A stretch of 64,000 nucleotides of DNA. Origin: Bactericera cockerelli. Lineage: Eukaryota; Arthropoda; Insecta; Hemiptera; Triozidae. A model generated the notes under the pieces. That model worked only from the letters and a program-made list of their open reading frames with translations. It ran no database searches and was not told the DNA's origin. A program made the translations under genes and the position numbers. The stretch covers positions 25,536,317-25,600,316 of the forward strand of contig CM044964.1 in NCBI GenBank assembly GCA_024516035.1. The letters are read 5' to 3'. This document shows, one piece after another, positions 54,723 through 64,000 of the stretch. Numbering within the stretch: position 1 is the stretch's first letter; each line of letters starts with the position of its first letter.

Positions 54723-54828
54723 AACAAGGGATCTTGTTAATTATTGTAGTAGAAATAATAATAATAATATTTTCATTCATCAAAAAAAACTCAGGAAGAT
54801 GAAAGTCTAGACGATATGGAAAATAAGA

Positions 54829-57800
54829 ATGATGGAAAACATTTGGAATACCACATTCAACTTCAAGAAACTTGACGGAAATCGCCTTGCAGGTCAAGTC
54901 AGGTCAATCATCAAAAGAAAGGTGTTCACTGAGCAACAAATTCTCGACATCAAGAATAATGCTCGGAATGAACTTTCAATACAAAATGGAAGATGTGCTA
55001 CAAATTCTCGAAGCCCTACTGGTCAGATTATTGTTGAACATGATGAACCAACTCCTGTTGTAGAAAATGAAGGCCAGTTTGAAAATCATGCCAACGACAT
55101 CCCAACAGAAATCATCACAAGAGTAAATCATGATGATATTATCCAACAGTTTCAAAATATTGTTGAAAAGTATAAAAATGTTGAAATATCCGATAAGCCA
55201 CCTATACCTAAAATTCCTATCAACCATGTCAGCCATAATACAGTCAGTCAAGTAAATGAAGTTTTGAAAGAAAAATTCATGTCAAGTCAGAACATACTAC
55301 AAACGCATAATTTTATTTACTGTGCGGCATTGACTGTTTGCTTCCTTCTAAATATTAAAATAAAAAATGAGTTCAATAGTAAACCATTTGAAAAACATCA
55401 AACTCCTCCATGGAAATTTAGATTGGAAAACAAAATAAAAATAATGAGAAGTCATATTGGTACATTAAGTCATTACTTTCAAAAAAACTGCCAAGTTTCA
55501 TGGAATATAAAAAAGAAAATCAAAGTAATAGCAAACGAAGCCAAACTTCAAATATGGAAACCAAATTTCATCCAAAACATTAAAATATATCTGGAAAATT
55601 TAAAGCAGAAAGTAGCTGCCAGCGGATTTCGTATAAAAAAATATAACAAAAGGATTAAAAAATACCAACAAAACAAACTATTTACAAGAAACCAGAAAAA
55701 ATTCTACCAGTCGATCACAAATAAAAATATACCTGAAAACACAAAACCACCAAAAGGACAGAGTCTGTTTGAATTCTGGAACAAGATCTGGGGAAATGAA
55801 GTTCAACATAAGTATGATGCTCCATGGATTATGAAAGAAGAGGAAAGAATGAACAATGTGAACATGATGTCAAATATAAAAATTACCACAGAAGACATAT
55901 ATAATTCTGTTAAATACACACAAAATTGGAAAAGCCCTGGACCAGATAAGATCCAAAACTTTTGGTACAAATACTTCAGCCACTGTCATCACACTTTAGC
56001 GCAACAATTCCAAGAATGTATTAATAATCCAACATTGCTACCTGAGAGTTTCACAAAAGGAATTACATATATGATACCCAAGAATAATGATGTTACTAAT
56101 CCCGCCAATTTTCGACCCATTACTTGTCTTCCAACCATCTACAAATTGCTCTCATCAATAATAAAGTCAAAAGTTTACAAACATCTGAATGATAACAACA
56201 TAATGGCGGAAGAACAAAATGGTATGAGAAAGCATGCAAGAGGAAGCAAAGAGTTACTCACCATCGACAGTATCATAACAAAACAGGCAAAACACAACAA
56301 AAGAAATCTGTCAGTAAGCTGGGTCGACTATCGTAAATGTTATGACAGTATCCCTCACTCATGGCTTCTAAAAATCTTATCAATCTACAAAATAGATCCT
56401 GTCATTGTAAACTTCATGAAAATTACAATGAAGTACTGGTCAACAGAGCTCCTGTGTAAAATTAATAATGAGGAAGTAAAAACAAACAGACTGTACTTTA
56501 AGAGGGGTATTTACCAAGGTGATCCATTCAGCTCCTTGTGGTTCTGCATGTGTCTAAATCCTCTCAGTTACATCCTCAATTCTTCAACCCATGGATATAA
56601 GTTGCATAAAAACTTTAAAATAACCCACTTGTTTTACATGGATGATGTAAAATTATACGCAAGTAATGTTGAACAGCTACGTCACCTGCTGGAGTTATCA
56701 TTGGACTTTAGCAAAAGCATTTGTATGTCATTTGGATTAGATAAGTGTAACATATTAAACATCAAACATGGAAGTACCTATAAATCTGAAAACTTGACAT
56801 TGACTGATAATGTAATTATTAAGAACCTAGATGAGAACGAAAATTACAAGTACTTGGGAATGAAGCAACATCTATGTATTAATGATTCCGAACTAAAGAA
56901 AGAATATGAGGATGCCTTTGTAAAACGTCTGAATATAATAATGAGAACTGAACTGAACGCCAAGAACAAAATCAAAGCTATAAATAGTTGGGCTATTCCA
57001 CTACTAATATACACGTTTGGTATAATTTCTTGGTCCATTACTGACATCCGGAATTTAAATAGAAAGTTAAGAACTACAATGACGAAGTTTAGAATGCACC
57101 ATGTTCACTCTGCCACAGAGAGACTTTACCTGCCAAGACAAGAAGGAGGGAGAGGAATAATAAATCTGGAAAGACTGTTCAGTAACGAAATTGAAAAGTA
57201 TCGGAAGTATTTCAACACAAAGCAGTCGGAATTTTATCAAGAAATTAAACAAGCGGACAAATATACACCTCTAAACTTGTCTAGTTCTACATTTCTGCCG
57301 CCAAAAGTAAAGAACATACAAGAAATGAAAACAGATTTAGAAGCTGGAGTGATGAAAGGAAAGTACCCCAAGACCCTGAATCACGATCCCAATGTTGACA
57401 AGAAATTATCCGTGGGGTATCTGACTGATGGCTATCTTCTCCCTGAAACGGAAGGATTTTTGCATGCGATCCAGGATCAAGTTATCAGGACAAGGAATTA
57501 TATGAAATTTATCATGAAAGTCCCTGTTGAAACTGACATGTGCCGCCTTTGTTACAAAATAACGGAGAGCATTCAACATCTCTCTTCAGGATGCAGTTTC
57601 CTTGCCGGCAATGAGTACATAAACCGCCATGATCTAGTCGGAAATATTATCCACCAAGAATTGTTGAAAAATATAGTAAGAAGTAGAAAAATAAGTATAC
57701 CACACTATTTGTATAAACCTGATACTATCATTGAAAATAGAAACTTCAAATTATATTGGAATATGTACATACACACAGAGCACAATATAATTCACAATAA

Positions 57801-57978
57801 ACCAGATATTGTTTTCTTTGACATGAAAGAAAAAAGTGCCAAAATAATAGACGTCACAATTCCTCTTGATGACAATATCAATGAAGCATATACTAATAAA
57901 CTTATCAAGTATGATGATCTAAAGAGACAAATAAAAATATGTACAATCTTGACCGGGTTAAAATTCTTCCTATTGTAA
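54829..57978 (+). CDS. RT and restriction-like endonuclease ORF, frameshifted near its end
   Basis: A 1049-codon frame. An in-frame TAG at about 54808 precedes the ATG. Residues 1-330 are lysine-rich with a coiled-coil-like basic stretch and no clear zinc fingers. The reverse transcriptase follows: WKSPGPDKI (about 366), NFRPITCLP, motif A VSWVDYRKCYDS (Asp near 500), motif B GIYQGDPFSS (near 560) and motif C FYMDDVKLY (MDD near 604-606). The zinc knuckle is C905-X2-C908-X8-H917-X4-C922. The endonuclease core shows KPD (Asp993) and IDV (Asp1008), then the Lys-rich YDDLKRQI. The last dozen residues leave the family pattern. The expected C-terminal sequence continues in another frame from about 57935, so an A5 run (57933-57937) probably suffered a one-base indel. 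Otherwise the ORF is intact, which suggests a recent insertion. Confidence 0.9.
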   Translation: MMENIWNTTFNFKKLDGNRLAGQVRSIIKRKVFTEQQILDIKNNARNELSIQNGRCATNSRSPTGQIIVEHDEPTPVVENEGQFENHANDIPTEIITRVNHDDIIQQFQNIVEKYKNVEISDKPPIPKIPINHVSHNTVSQVNEVLKEKFMSSQNILQTHNFIYCAALTVCFLLNIKIKNEFNSKPFEKHQTPPWKFRLENKIKIMRSHIGTLSHYFQKNCQVSWNIKKKIKVIANEAKLQIWKPNFIQNIKIYLENLKQKVAASGFRIKKYNKRIKKYQQNKLFTRNQKKFYQSITNKNIPENTKPPKGQSLFEFWNKIWGNEVQHKYDAPWIMKEEERMNNVNMMSNIKITTEDIYNSVKYTQNWKSPGPDKIQNFWYKYFSHCHHTLAQQFQECINNPTLLPESFTKGITYMIPKNNDVTNPANFRPITCLPTIYKLLSSIIKSKVYKHLNDNNIMAEEQNGMRKHARGSKELLTIDSIITKQAKHNKRNLSVSWVDYRKCYDSIPHSWLLKILSIYKIDPVIVNFMKITMKYWSTELLCKINNEEVKTNRLYFKRGIYQGDPFSSLWFCMCLNPLSYILNSSTHGYKLHKNFKITHLFYMDDVKLYASNVEQLRHLLELSLDFSKSICMSFGLDKCNILNIKHGSTYKSENLTLTDNVIIKNLDENENYKYLGMKQHLCINDSELKKEYEDAFVKRLNIIMRTELNAKNKIKAINSWAIPLLIYTFGIISWSITDIRNLNRKLRTTMTKFRMHHVHSATERLYLPRQEGGRGIINLERLFSNEIEKYRKYFNTKQSEFYQEIKQADKYTPLNLSSSTFLPPKVKNIQEMKTDLEAGVMKGKYPKTLNHDPNVDKKLSVGYLTDGYLLPETEGFLHAIQDQVIRTRNYMKFIMKVPVETDMCRLCYKITESIQHLSSGCSFLAGNEYINRHDLVGNIIHQELLKNIVRSRKISIPHYLYKPDTIIENRNFKLYWNMYIHTEHNIIHNKPDIVFFDMKEKSAKIIDVTIPLDDNINEAYTNKLIKYDDLKRQIKICTILTGLKFFLL

Positions 57979-58130
57979 TCACCACAAATGGCCTTGTTCA
58001 CAAACATACAATAAATAACATCAAGGAATTGAAAATTGAAAATCCACAATCAGTCATTAAGAAGTGTCAAAAATCTGTTATATTGTCCACTACCAGCATG
58101 TTGAGAAAAGTTTTATCTCAAGAAGATTGA
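57939..58130 (+). pseudogene. Displaced C-terminus of the same endonuclease protein
   Basis: This frame reads VKILPIVITTNGLV and later CQKSVILSTTSMLRKVL, the conserved end of R2/R4-type proteins (family knowledge). It overlaps the end of the 1049-codon ORF in another frame. It is not an independent gene. A single indel or a sequencing error explains it. Confidence 0.82.
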
Positions 58131-58600
58131 GTACCTTCCTACAATATTCAGTCGTCCTCACCTCTACCACCAGCACTACAGTGAGAACAACGTACCATCC
58201 CCTCCAACATTGAAAGATAATTTGTTGTCAATTTATTGTTAAAAAAAACTTATGTGTTGCTTTGATGAAGCCCATGTAATGTAATTACCTTTATAAATAA
58301 ATAAAGTGAATATCTTGATAGTAATGATGATAATAATAATATAATATGCTATTGTTAGCATTGTAAGTATAAGTAAGTAAATACTACGCATAAGTAAGTA
58401 TTATTATTATTATTATGTTACTATTACTATGGTCCAGTCAAATTATACCATAATACTCGTATGCTTCCAAAAATTCAAACAGTACAGAACATATCAAATT
58501 CGCTGTTTTTTTGGTCATAAAAAATATAAGAATTCCGTCGCAAATTCATGGGACTGATCTTTCGGGCAACTAGGACTTACATCCTGCCTTTAGAGCCTTG

Positions 58601-58690
58601 TCTGTCCCAGTAGCTCAGTAATAAAGGCGGCGCTCTGTGAATCTAGAGATTCCAGACGTCGTGGGTTCGAAACCCAGCCGGAACAAGACA
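58601..58690 (+). mobile_element. SINE family B, 5' half (split copy)
   Basis: Contains cccagtagctcagtaataaa, gtgggttcgaaacccagccg and gaacaagacaa. The tail half is at 60511-60640. Confidence 0.88.
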
Positions 58691-60510
58691 AATTATTCTA
58701 CTTTAATTTCCGACAAAAAAGATGTACATTTGTATGATAGTTACCTATTGAACATTAATACGATTAAGATCACCGAATGGAAAGTGTTCAACGCTCTGAG
58801 TAAACTTCCCCAGCACGCGTGTAAGGGCCCGGATGAGATACCTTCCATTTTCTTCATCAGATGTGCCGCATCGCTTGCGGGTCCGCTCGCATTGCTCTTC
58901 CAGAAATCACTCGACTTGGGTGTGTTTCCATCGCGCTGGAAAACAGCCTATATCACCCCCATACATAAATCTGGAGATAAAGACTCTGTTGAGAACTACA
59001 GACCCGTATGTATCAGCTCTATACTGCCGAAGCTTTTGGAAAACTTGGTATCGCAAGTCTTATACCCACTACTTTCATCTGTTATCATCGATCAACAACA
59101 TGGTTTCATGAGACAAAGATCAACAGCCACAAATTTAATATCTTTTTCAGAATTCATCACAGAGAATTTACAAAATGGTGGCCAAATTGATTGTATTTAT
59201 ACAGACTTTTCCAAATGCTTTGACAGATTAAACCACAACATACTCATCTCTAAATTAAAATCAATAGGAATAGGCGGGAATTTACTTAACTGGTTGGAAA
59301 GTTTTCATTCGAACAGAAAACAAATTGTGAAAATAAGATCCCCGTCTCCAAACTGCAGTAACAGTATTCCATCTCTGTCTGAACCTATATCTGTTCCATC
59401 AGGATGCATACAGGGTGGTCACCTGAGTGGCATCCTATTCCTTTGTTATATTAACGACATAGTAGGTATCCTCCCTCCCAATGTCAGAGGGTGGCTCTTC
59501 GCGGATGATATGAAGATAGCGATGCGAGTTGATTCTGTGGGCGATGTAAACATCTTGCAGGAAACAGTTCGGTGCCTGCATGGCTGGTGTGCTGATAATT
59601 TGATGAGTCTCAACCTAGACAAATGTAAAGTTATGTCCTTTCATACCAAATTAAACCCTTTACTTGCTTCTTATAAAATAAATAACACCGAGCTAACCAG
59701 AGTGCATAACATCAAAGACCTAGGGGTTATTTTTGAACCAAATCTAAAATTCAATATGCACTATGATAAAATAAAAAGAAAGTCATTGAGCATGTTGGGC
59801 ATGCTGTACAGACATACTCAGGACTTTAGAAATCCTAACACAATAAAAAACCTGTATTACACCTATGTACGTTCTTGTCTTGAGTATTGCTGTACAGTAT
59901 AGTCCCCTCAGTACAACACCCACATTAAATTTTTAGAAGCTGTACAGCATAAATTTTTGAAAATGTTGGCTTACAAAACTTTTAAACGTATTGAAAATCA
60001 CAACTACGATGAAATAATGTCAACATATGAAATAGTAAGCCTTGAAAACAGGAGAAAAATACAAGACCTTATTTTCATATATAAAATCTTAAATAATCAA
60101 GTGTACTCTCCTGAACTCCTTGGTAAATTAAACATAAAAATAAAAACAAGATTCACAAGATCAAAGGATACATTTGTTCTAGGTGGAAACAAAACTAATC
60201 TAGGTAAACATTCGCCCCTTCACCGAATGAAGAAAATTGGAAATATCGCCAGTCATGCTGGTCTGAATCTGTTTTCCTGCCATTTAAGTGATGTATTACA
60301 TTTTTTTACTGAATAGTGTCCAATTAACTTGACCTAACTTGATTGGGTTGTAACTTTGTAAATTTATATTCTTATGTCCATTTTATTTTATTTTATGTTA
60401 ACTGGATTTTATTGTTATATTTTAATTTATGTTTTTTATGTTTTTTTTTTATGTTTTTTGTAATAAATGGAGCTTTAACTCCGTCGAATTATTAAAATAA
60501 AAAAAAAATA
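58691..60510 (+). mobile_element. Jockey/CR1-like LINE, 5'-truncated, nested in SINE B
   Basis: The element starts shortly before the RT and ends in an A-rich tract (60497-60515) after aataaatggagctttaactc. SINE family B resumes right behind with gttatcctcccatttgg. No convincing target duplication was found, although aaattattct and aaagttatcc are similar. Confidence 0.82.
58700..60316 (+). pseudogene. Jockey/CR1-like LINE ORF2, RT portion with one stop
   Basis: The frame covers the RT from before the fingers: CKGPDEIPS, WKTAYITPIHKSGD, ENYRPVCISS, motif A YTDFSKCFDRLNH, a divergent motif B (SGCIQGGHLSGILF in place of GxPQGSxLGP) and motif C LFADDMKIA. DLGVIFEP belongs to the thumb. At 59900-59902 a TAG replaces what is probably a Trp codon. 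The same frame then continues with SPQYNTHIKFLEAVQHKF to the end at 60316. Endonuclease and ORF1 are absent. The first codons (58637-58690) are SINE sequence, not LINE. Clade within the Jockey/CR1 group is unresolved. Confidence 0.87.
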
Positions 60511-60640
60511 AAAAGTTATCCTCCCATTTGGTATTTTTACCGCATAATAATACTTCTTGGGCTTACTGCTGGAATAATGGTACTTAATAGTCCTAATGAC
60601 AGTATAAAAAGTATAAATAATATTATTATTGTTTATCTTT
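60511..60640 (+). mobile_element. SINE family B, 3' half (split copy)
   Basis: Contains gttatcctcccatttggtat, cttgggcttactgctggaat, agtcctaatgacagtataaa and an ATT-rich end. Confidence 0.87.
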
Positions 60641-61170
60641 AATGGAAAATCACTTATAAAGTTCTGGGCTTAATAGCTTTACTTAACAAGCTTTGCCCTT
60701 ATAAGATTTTCTATTATTATTATTATTATTAAAATTTCAGAAAGCAACGCCTTTTTTATTGCATTTGTCTGGACTACTATTCCTGCTTATAAAAATAGAA
60801 GAATGAATAATATTATAATATAAAAAGAAACCCTATTCTCAAGAAACTACTGGCAATAACCGAGAAATGTTCTCTACATGACTGCTCTACACGCTCTGTT
60901 CAGAAAGAGGGAGAAAAAAAAATAGCATTTGTAAAAAATAAAATCATAAAGAATACCTTCGCGTGGGTAATTTGGAGGGAAAATTGTTAGAGAACCTTGA
61001 ATTTAAAATTCGCTGGCTGCGGTTTTTTTTTGCTATTTTTCAAGGCTGAGTTTTTTCATCCATGTGTTAGCGTTACTAATATTATTATTGTAAGTCTACT
61101 AAGCCTAAGTCTAGGTTGTCTCCTTTTGGGGGTGTCTCACACTCTCGAATACACCAGGGGTGGATCTAAG
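60641..61170. other. No gene recognised
   Basis: AT-rich sequence with an (att)n run near 60715 and no recognised element. Confidence 0.5.
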
Positions 61171-61171
61171 A

Positions 61172-61390
61172 TCCGTAAGGGTTGGGTGGAAGAGATTGCC
61201 ATGGGCAATAACCCCGCCCTTTAGTTAGAACTTATGTTTTCATGTATTTTATATTCTTATTGTATCATTTTTATTGTATAAATTGTTTCCATTTTTTTAA
61301 TAAAATTGTTAAAATATTTATTTGTATGTACATAATGTCCATTTACACCTAATAAAGCATTGTATAATAATAATAATAATAATAATAAGA
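61172..61390 (+). mobile_element. Repeat family J with (aat)n tail
   Basis: Starts gggttgggtggaagagattg, continues with taaccccgccctttagttag and ttatttgtatgtacataatg, and ends gcattgtataataataat. Nearly identical to 41664-41880. Confidence 0.9.
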
Positions 61391-61444
61391 TCAAGCATCC
61401 TGGTGTTTCTCTGTTCACAATTTGGGGAGGATATTATAATAATA

Positions 61445-61560
61445 ATCCGGCCCTACTAAGGCTGGGTGAGGTTAATGTGGGTAGTTGTTACGATTCCCAG
61501 CGAATAGAGGGTATATAAAACCTCCGTTCTAACCCAGGACGTTAAATCAAAATAGAATCG
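61445..61560 (+). mobile_element. SINE core fragment (F/G type)
   Basis: Contains ggccctactaaggctgggtg, aggttaatgtgggtagttgt and tcccagcgaatagagggtat. Confidence 0.82.
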
Positions 61561-61680
61561 TTGGCGTTAGGAAGAGCGTCCAGCCGTAAAAAGGTGCCAA
61601 AACCCAACCAACCTCAACCATGATTTTAAACAACGTCGACCCTGCTTAGGCGGGATAAGACAGAGTAAAAGAAGAATTTA
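61560..61680 (-). repeat. Repeat family K
   Basis: Contains gcgttaggaagagcgtccag, ccgtaaaaaggtgccaaaac and cctgcttaggcgggataaga, the inverse of 23190-23350. Confidence 0.82.
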
Positions 61681-61684
61681 TGAT

Positions 61685-61895
61685 AGTAATAATAATAAAA
61701 CTCTTAAATGGAAGCTAACTATTAGGCGAGGGATAATGCTCAAAGCATTTTCTGCCACCTGACCCTCAGAGTTCTATTATTATGTGGTCACAAACTCAAA
61801 TTAATGAGGAAAAATTCATGGTGGGATTCAAACTAACGGATCCCTACGCTACTTGGATTACCAGACTAGCGCGTTAACCACTTGACTACCAGTGC
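61685..61895 (-). mobile_element. SINE family D
   Basis: Contains aaactcttaaatggaagcta, tcaaagcattttctgccacc, ggattcaaactaacggatcc and gcgttaaccacttgactacc. Confidence 0.9.
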
Positions 61896-62249
61896 AGTTG
61901 GTTGGATATTATTTGGTGGACTTGATTGTCCACCGTATCTTGTGGACATTCTTCTTGGTGGTTCCGTCTGATGAGGAAACACTTCTGGGGACTCGGAAGG
62001 GGTCCAAACGCCCACTTTTGCACATTGTGAACTGTGCTCACAGGAATCGTATGCATGAGACTTTCAACAGTTTCAACCTCTGATGTCTGATTGCGGATGT
62101 GTCGGTCTAGGCGTTGGGATCATCCAATCCTACGCCTTTATTATTATTATTATGGATGACAAATTATAAGAAAACAGGAGGATATGAAACGCCCAGAAAT
62201 GTGAAAAAATTGAAATCGGAGCAAAGAAAATCGGAGCAAAACGAACACA

Positions 62250-62289
62250 ATACTTCCGATTTCTAATATTAGAAATTTCTCGGAAGTAA
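62250..62289. repeat. Ultrashort palindromic repeat
   Basis: tacttccgatttctaatatt then agaaatttctcggaagta. The clearest of the copies. Confidence 0.85.
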
Positions 62290-62440
62290 AACTTATCATA
62301 TTTTGTGTCAATCAATTTCGTGATATCACAACTACTCAAACTCGCTTTACTAAATCTATGCTGAAACCGGGACTTGAACCTCCAGCCTCCAAGTTACAAG
62401 TCTGCCGCCTTATTGATCAAGGTACCGAGTTCGGTTGGTA
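62288..62440 (-). mobile_element. SINE family C
   Basis: Contains aacttatcatattttgtgtc, actactcaaactcgctttac, accgggacttgaacctccag and ccgccttattgatcaaggta. Confidence 0.88.
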
Positions 62441-62574
62441 GTGTTCATTTGTTAATCGTGACAGATTAAATCACGGAATGGGATTTTTGTTGCAAGTGGG
62501 ATTGGATGTCGGTAAAAAACGGTAAAAAGCAAGGGATATATTTTATTGCATATCTTCCCGAGGGAAGATTCTGT

Positions 62575-63185
62575 ATGCAAAACTTTGTACTTGGGGAAGG
62601 GGGAGGGAGGGAATGGGAGGAGAGAGTAAAGTCTCGGGGAGATATGTAAAAATATTTCGAAACTTTTTCGTTTCAAGGGAATTTGTGCAGTATAAAAAGT
62701 TAGGGAGGGAGGGAGCTTGGGTGAGAGCAAGACAGAAGAAGGCGGTGGAGGGAGAGGGGGAGAACAAGTTGAGTAGGGAGAGAGAGAGGAAGTAGGGGGG
62801 AGAGAAAGAGGAAGAGAAACTAGAGGAGAGTGGGAGAGAGAGAGAGAGACAGAGAGAGAGGGAGAGCTAGTAGAGGAGAGAAAGAGAGATAAATTATAGG
62901 TGGGAGAGTTTAAGAGAGAGAGAAAGAGAGAGGGATGGCTAGTAGAGGAGAGAGAGAGAGAGAGATAAATTATAGGTAGGAGAGTTTGAGAGAGAGAGAG
63001 AAAGTAGAGGGGGAAGAGGAGGAAGAGAGAGGGAGAGAAAGGGTAAGGACAAAGGGGAAAAAGTAGAGGAAGACAGAGTAAGGGAGAGGGACAAAGAGTT
63101 AGGGAGAGAGGAGAAGAGAGAGAGAGAGAGGGAGGGATACAAATTGGGAGAGAGAGAGAGAGGGATACAAAGTGGGAGAGAGACA
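62575..63185. repeat. GA-rich tract with tandem blocks
   Basis: About 600 bp of purine-rich sequence. A block with ataaattataggtgggagag and gatggctagtagaggaga recurs at 62880-63000. The 312-codon complementary open frame is low complexity. Confidence 0.88.
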
Positions 63186-63406
63186 GCTGAATTTTTTGTG
63201 CAAAATTATTCTCTCCCGCATAACATTGTCTTGCAAATTTGTGTTCTCGCTTGTTTGTGAAATTCTTATGAACAAAAGCAATAGCTGTGCACAATATCAG
63301 AGATCCAGTGAAGAGAAGAAGAAATGGTTGAATGCAAATTACGAGAAAGAGAGAGAGAGAAAAAGAGAAGAAGGGAGAAAGAGAGGACATTTATATATTA
63401 TTCTAA

Positions 63407-63734
63407 TTATCTGACCTGGTTGCAAGGTTTTCAGTGAAACCCTTACAATTAACAATGCGACCTGATTAGATCTATTGTGACCAGTTGATTCTATTCATTT
63501 TTAAACGTCCTGATTTGAGATAGATAGTCAGGACGGGGGTTTTACCCTCCATTTGCTGGGCATCGTACCAGCTACCCACATTAACCTTACCCAGCCTGGG
63601 TAGGGCCGAAAATGCCAGCCTCACTTGTTTGGAGGGGACAGAATTTTCTTCGAAAAGTCTATCCCAACCGGGAGTCGAACTCGAGACCTCTGGACTACGG
63701 GCAGTAGTCATAACCGTTACACCACGGAGGCTGA
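63407..63734 (-). mobile_element. SINE family G (tRNA head plus shared core)
   Basis: On the minus strand: head agcctccgtggtgtaacggt with B box tcgagttcgactcccgg, then ggaggctgg-like joint, core cccaggctgggtaaggttaa and gggtaaaacccccgtcctga, and the end ccttgcaaccaggtcagata. Clearer than the copy at 16205. Confidence 0.88.
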
Positions 63735-63799
63735 AGAGAGAACATAAATATGAAGACAAAAAAAACACAAACTTACGGGGTTAAGTCCATTTTTGTTAT

Positions 63800-63937
63800 A
63801 GTAAAAAACAATAATTAAAATTAAAAACCTAGTAGGAAAGGTTTCCCCCTTTATATTTTAATGGTACACCTCTTTTAGTTTTTCTCAAAAATTAAAATCC
63901 GTTCTCTAGATACTTCGAGTGGCGGACCCTGTATAAA
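63800..63937. mobile_element. MITE fragment (acagggt type)
   Basis: aaaacctagtaggaaaggtt to ggcggaccctgtata matches the right half of 26094-26312. Relative to that copy, it has lost the segment between two ggc triplets in gtggctcc...ggcggacc. Confidence 0.75.
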
Positions 63938-64000
63938 TCGGTGTTGAAAAATCAGCTTCGTTAATTGGTTCAAAGTTGATAAAATAAGCGTATTTAATTG

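Larger units (their letters stand above)
54765..58330 (+). mobile_element. Non-LTR retrotransposon with restriction-like endonuclease
   Basis: The element carries one long ORF, a short 5' region and a 3' UTR of about 190 bp ending in aataaataaag. AAT runs border it on both sides (54757-54772 and 58330-58345). The 5' end is not exactly located. The protein order RT, CCHC, PD-D endonuclease places it with the R2/R4/NeSL groups. Members such as Dong insert in TAA repeats (family knowledge), in keeping with the flanks. Confidence 0.8.

Noticed and set aside
62452..63390. 312-codon minus-strand open frame
   Set aside because: Ser/Leu/Pro translation of a GA-rich tract.

Overview
This is a repeat-dominated stretch of an animal nuclear genome, most likely an arthropod. 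There is no operon structure. The sequence is AT-rich, full of microsatellites, and packed with tRNA-derived and 5S rRNA-derived SINEs, LINEs and small DNA transposons. The only host gene recognised is part of a beta-adrenergic-like octopamine receptor on the minus strand, a protostome amine receptor class. Species cannot be named from the sequence.

The receptor gene runs right to left: exon A (21355-21056, residues 1-100), exon B (17911-17802, 101-136) and exon C (13826-13640, 137-199). The three exons have consensus splice sites and matching phases. They encode the extracellular N-terminus, TM1 to TM4 and most of extracellular loop 2. TM5-7 was not found and probably lies beyond the left edge. 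Intron 1 (21055-17912) is filled by a 22-bp minisatellite that reaches to about 12 bp from the exon B acceptor and contains a duplicated 330-bp higher-order unit. Intron 2 (17801-13827) holds the most striking feature of the window: 17 extra copies of the exon C splice acceptor fused to the first codons of exon C. They are arranged in tandem, chimeric with SINE ends, and lie between exon B and the real exon C.

Left third (1-13.6 kb): SINE copies, purine-rich tracts, a G-rich island, a 5'-truncated R1-like LINE (6678-9519) inserted in an older SINE with a perfect 13-bp target duplication, and a 2.35-kb foldback element with about 735-bp inverted arms and an 8-bp target duplication (hAT-like). 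Middle (21.4-44 kb): apparently unique sequence upstream of the receptor, many SINEs and CT/GA tracts, a degraded LINE 3' end (32117-32990), a TA-flanked element with 15-bp terminal inverted repeats and CTCGGAGAC-type subterminal repeats (34396-37968), a 200-bp Helitron-like insertion (42474-42673), and 46-bp and 45-bp minisatellites that carry a transposon-terminus motif. Right third (44-64 kb): a large GGA microsatellite, a solo LTR (52454-53026), a nearly intact LINE with restriction-like endonuclease (54829-58130, one frameshift), and a Jockey/CR1-like LINE (about 58690-60510) nested in a SINE.

Apart from the receptor, the features are mobile or repetitive and do not form a pathway. The main biological question is how the receptor transcript is spliced past 17 duplicated acceptors.
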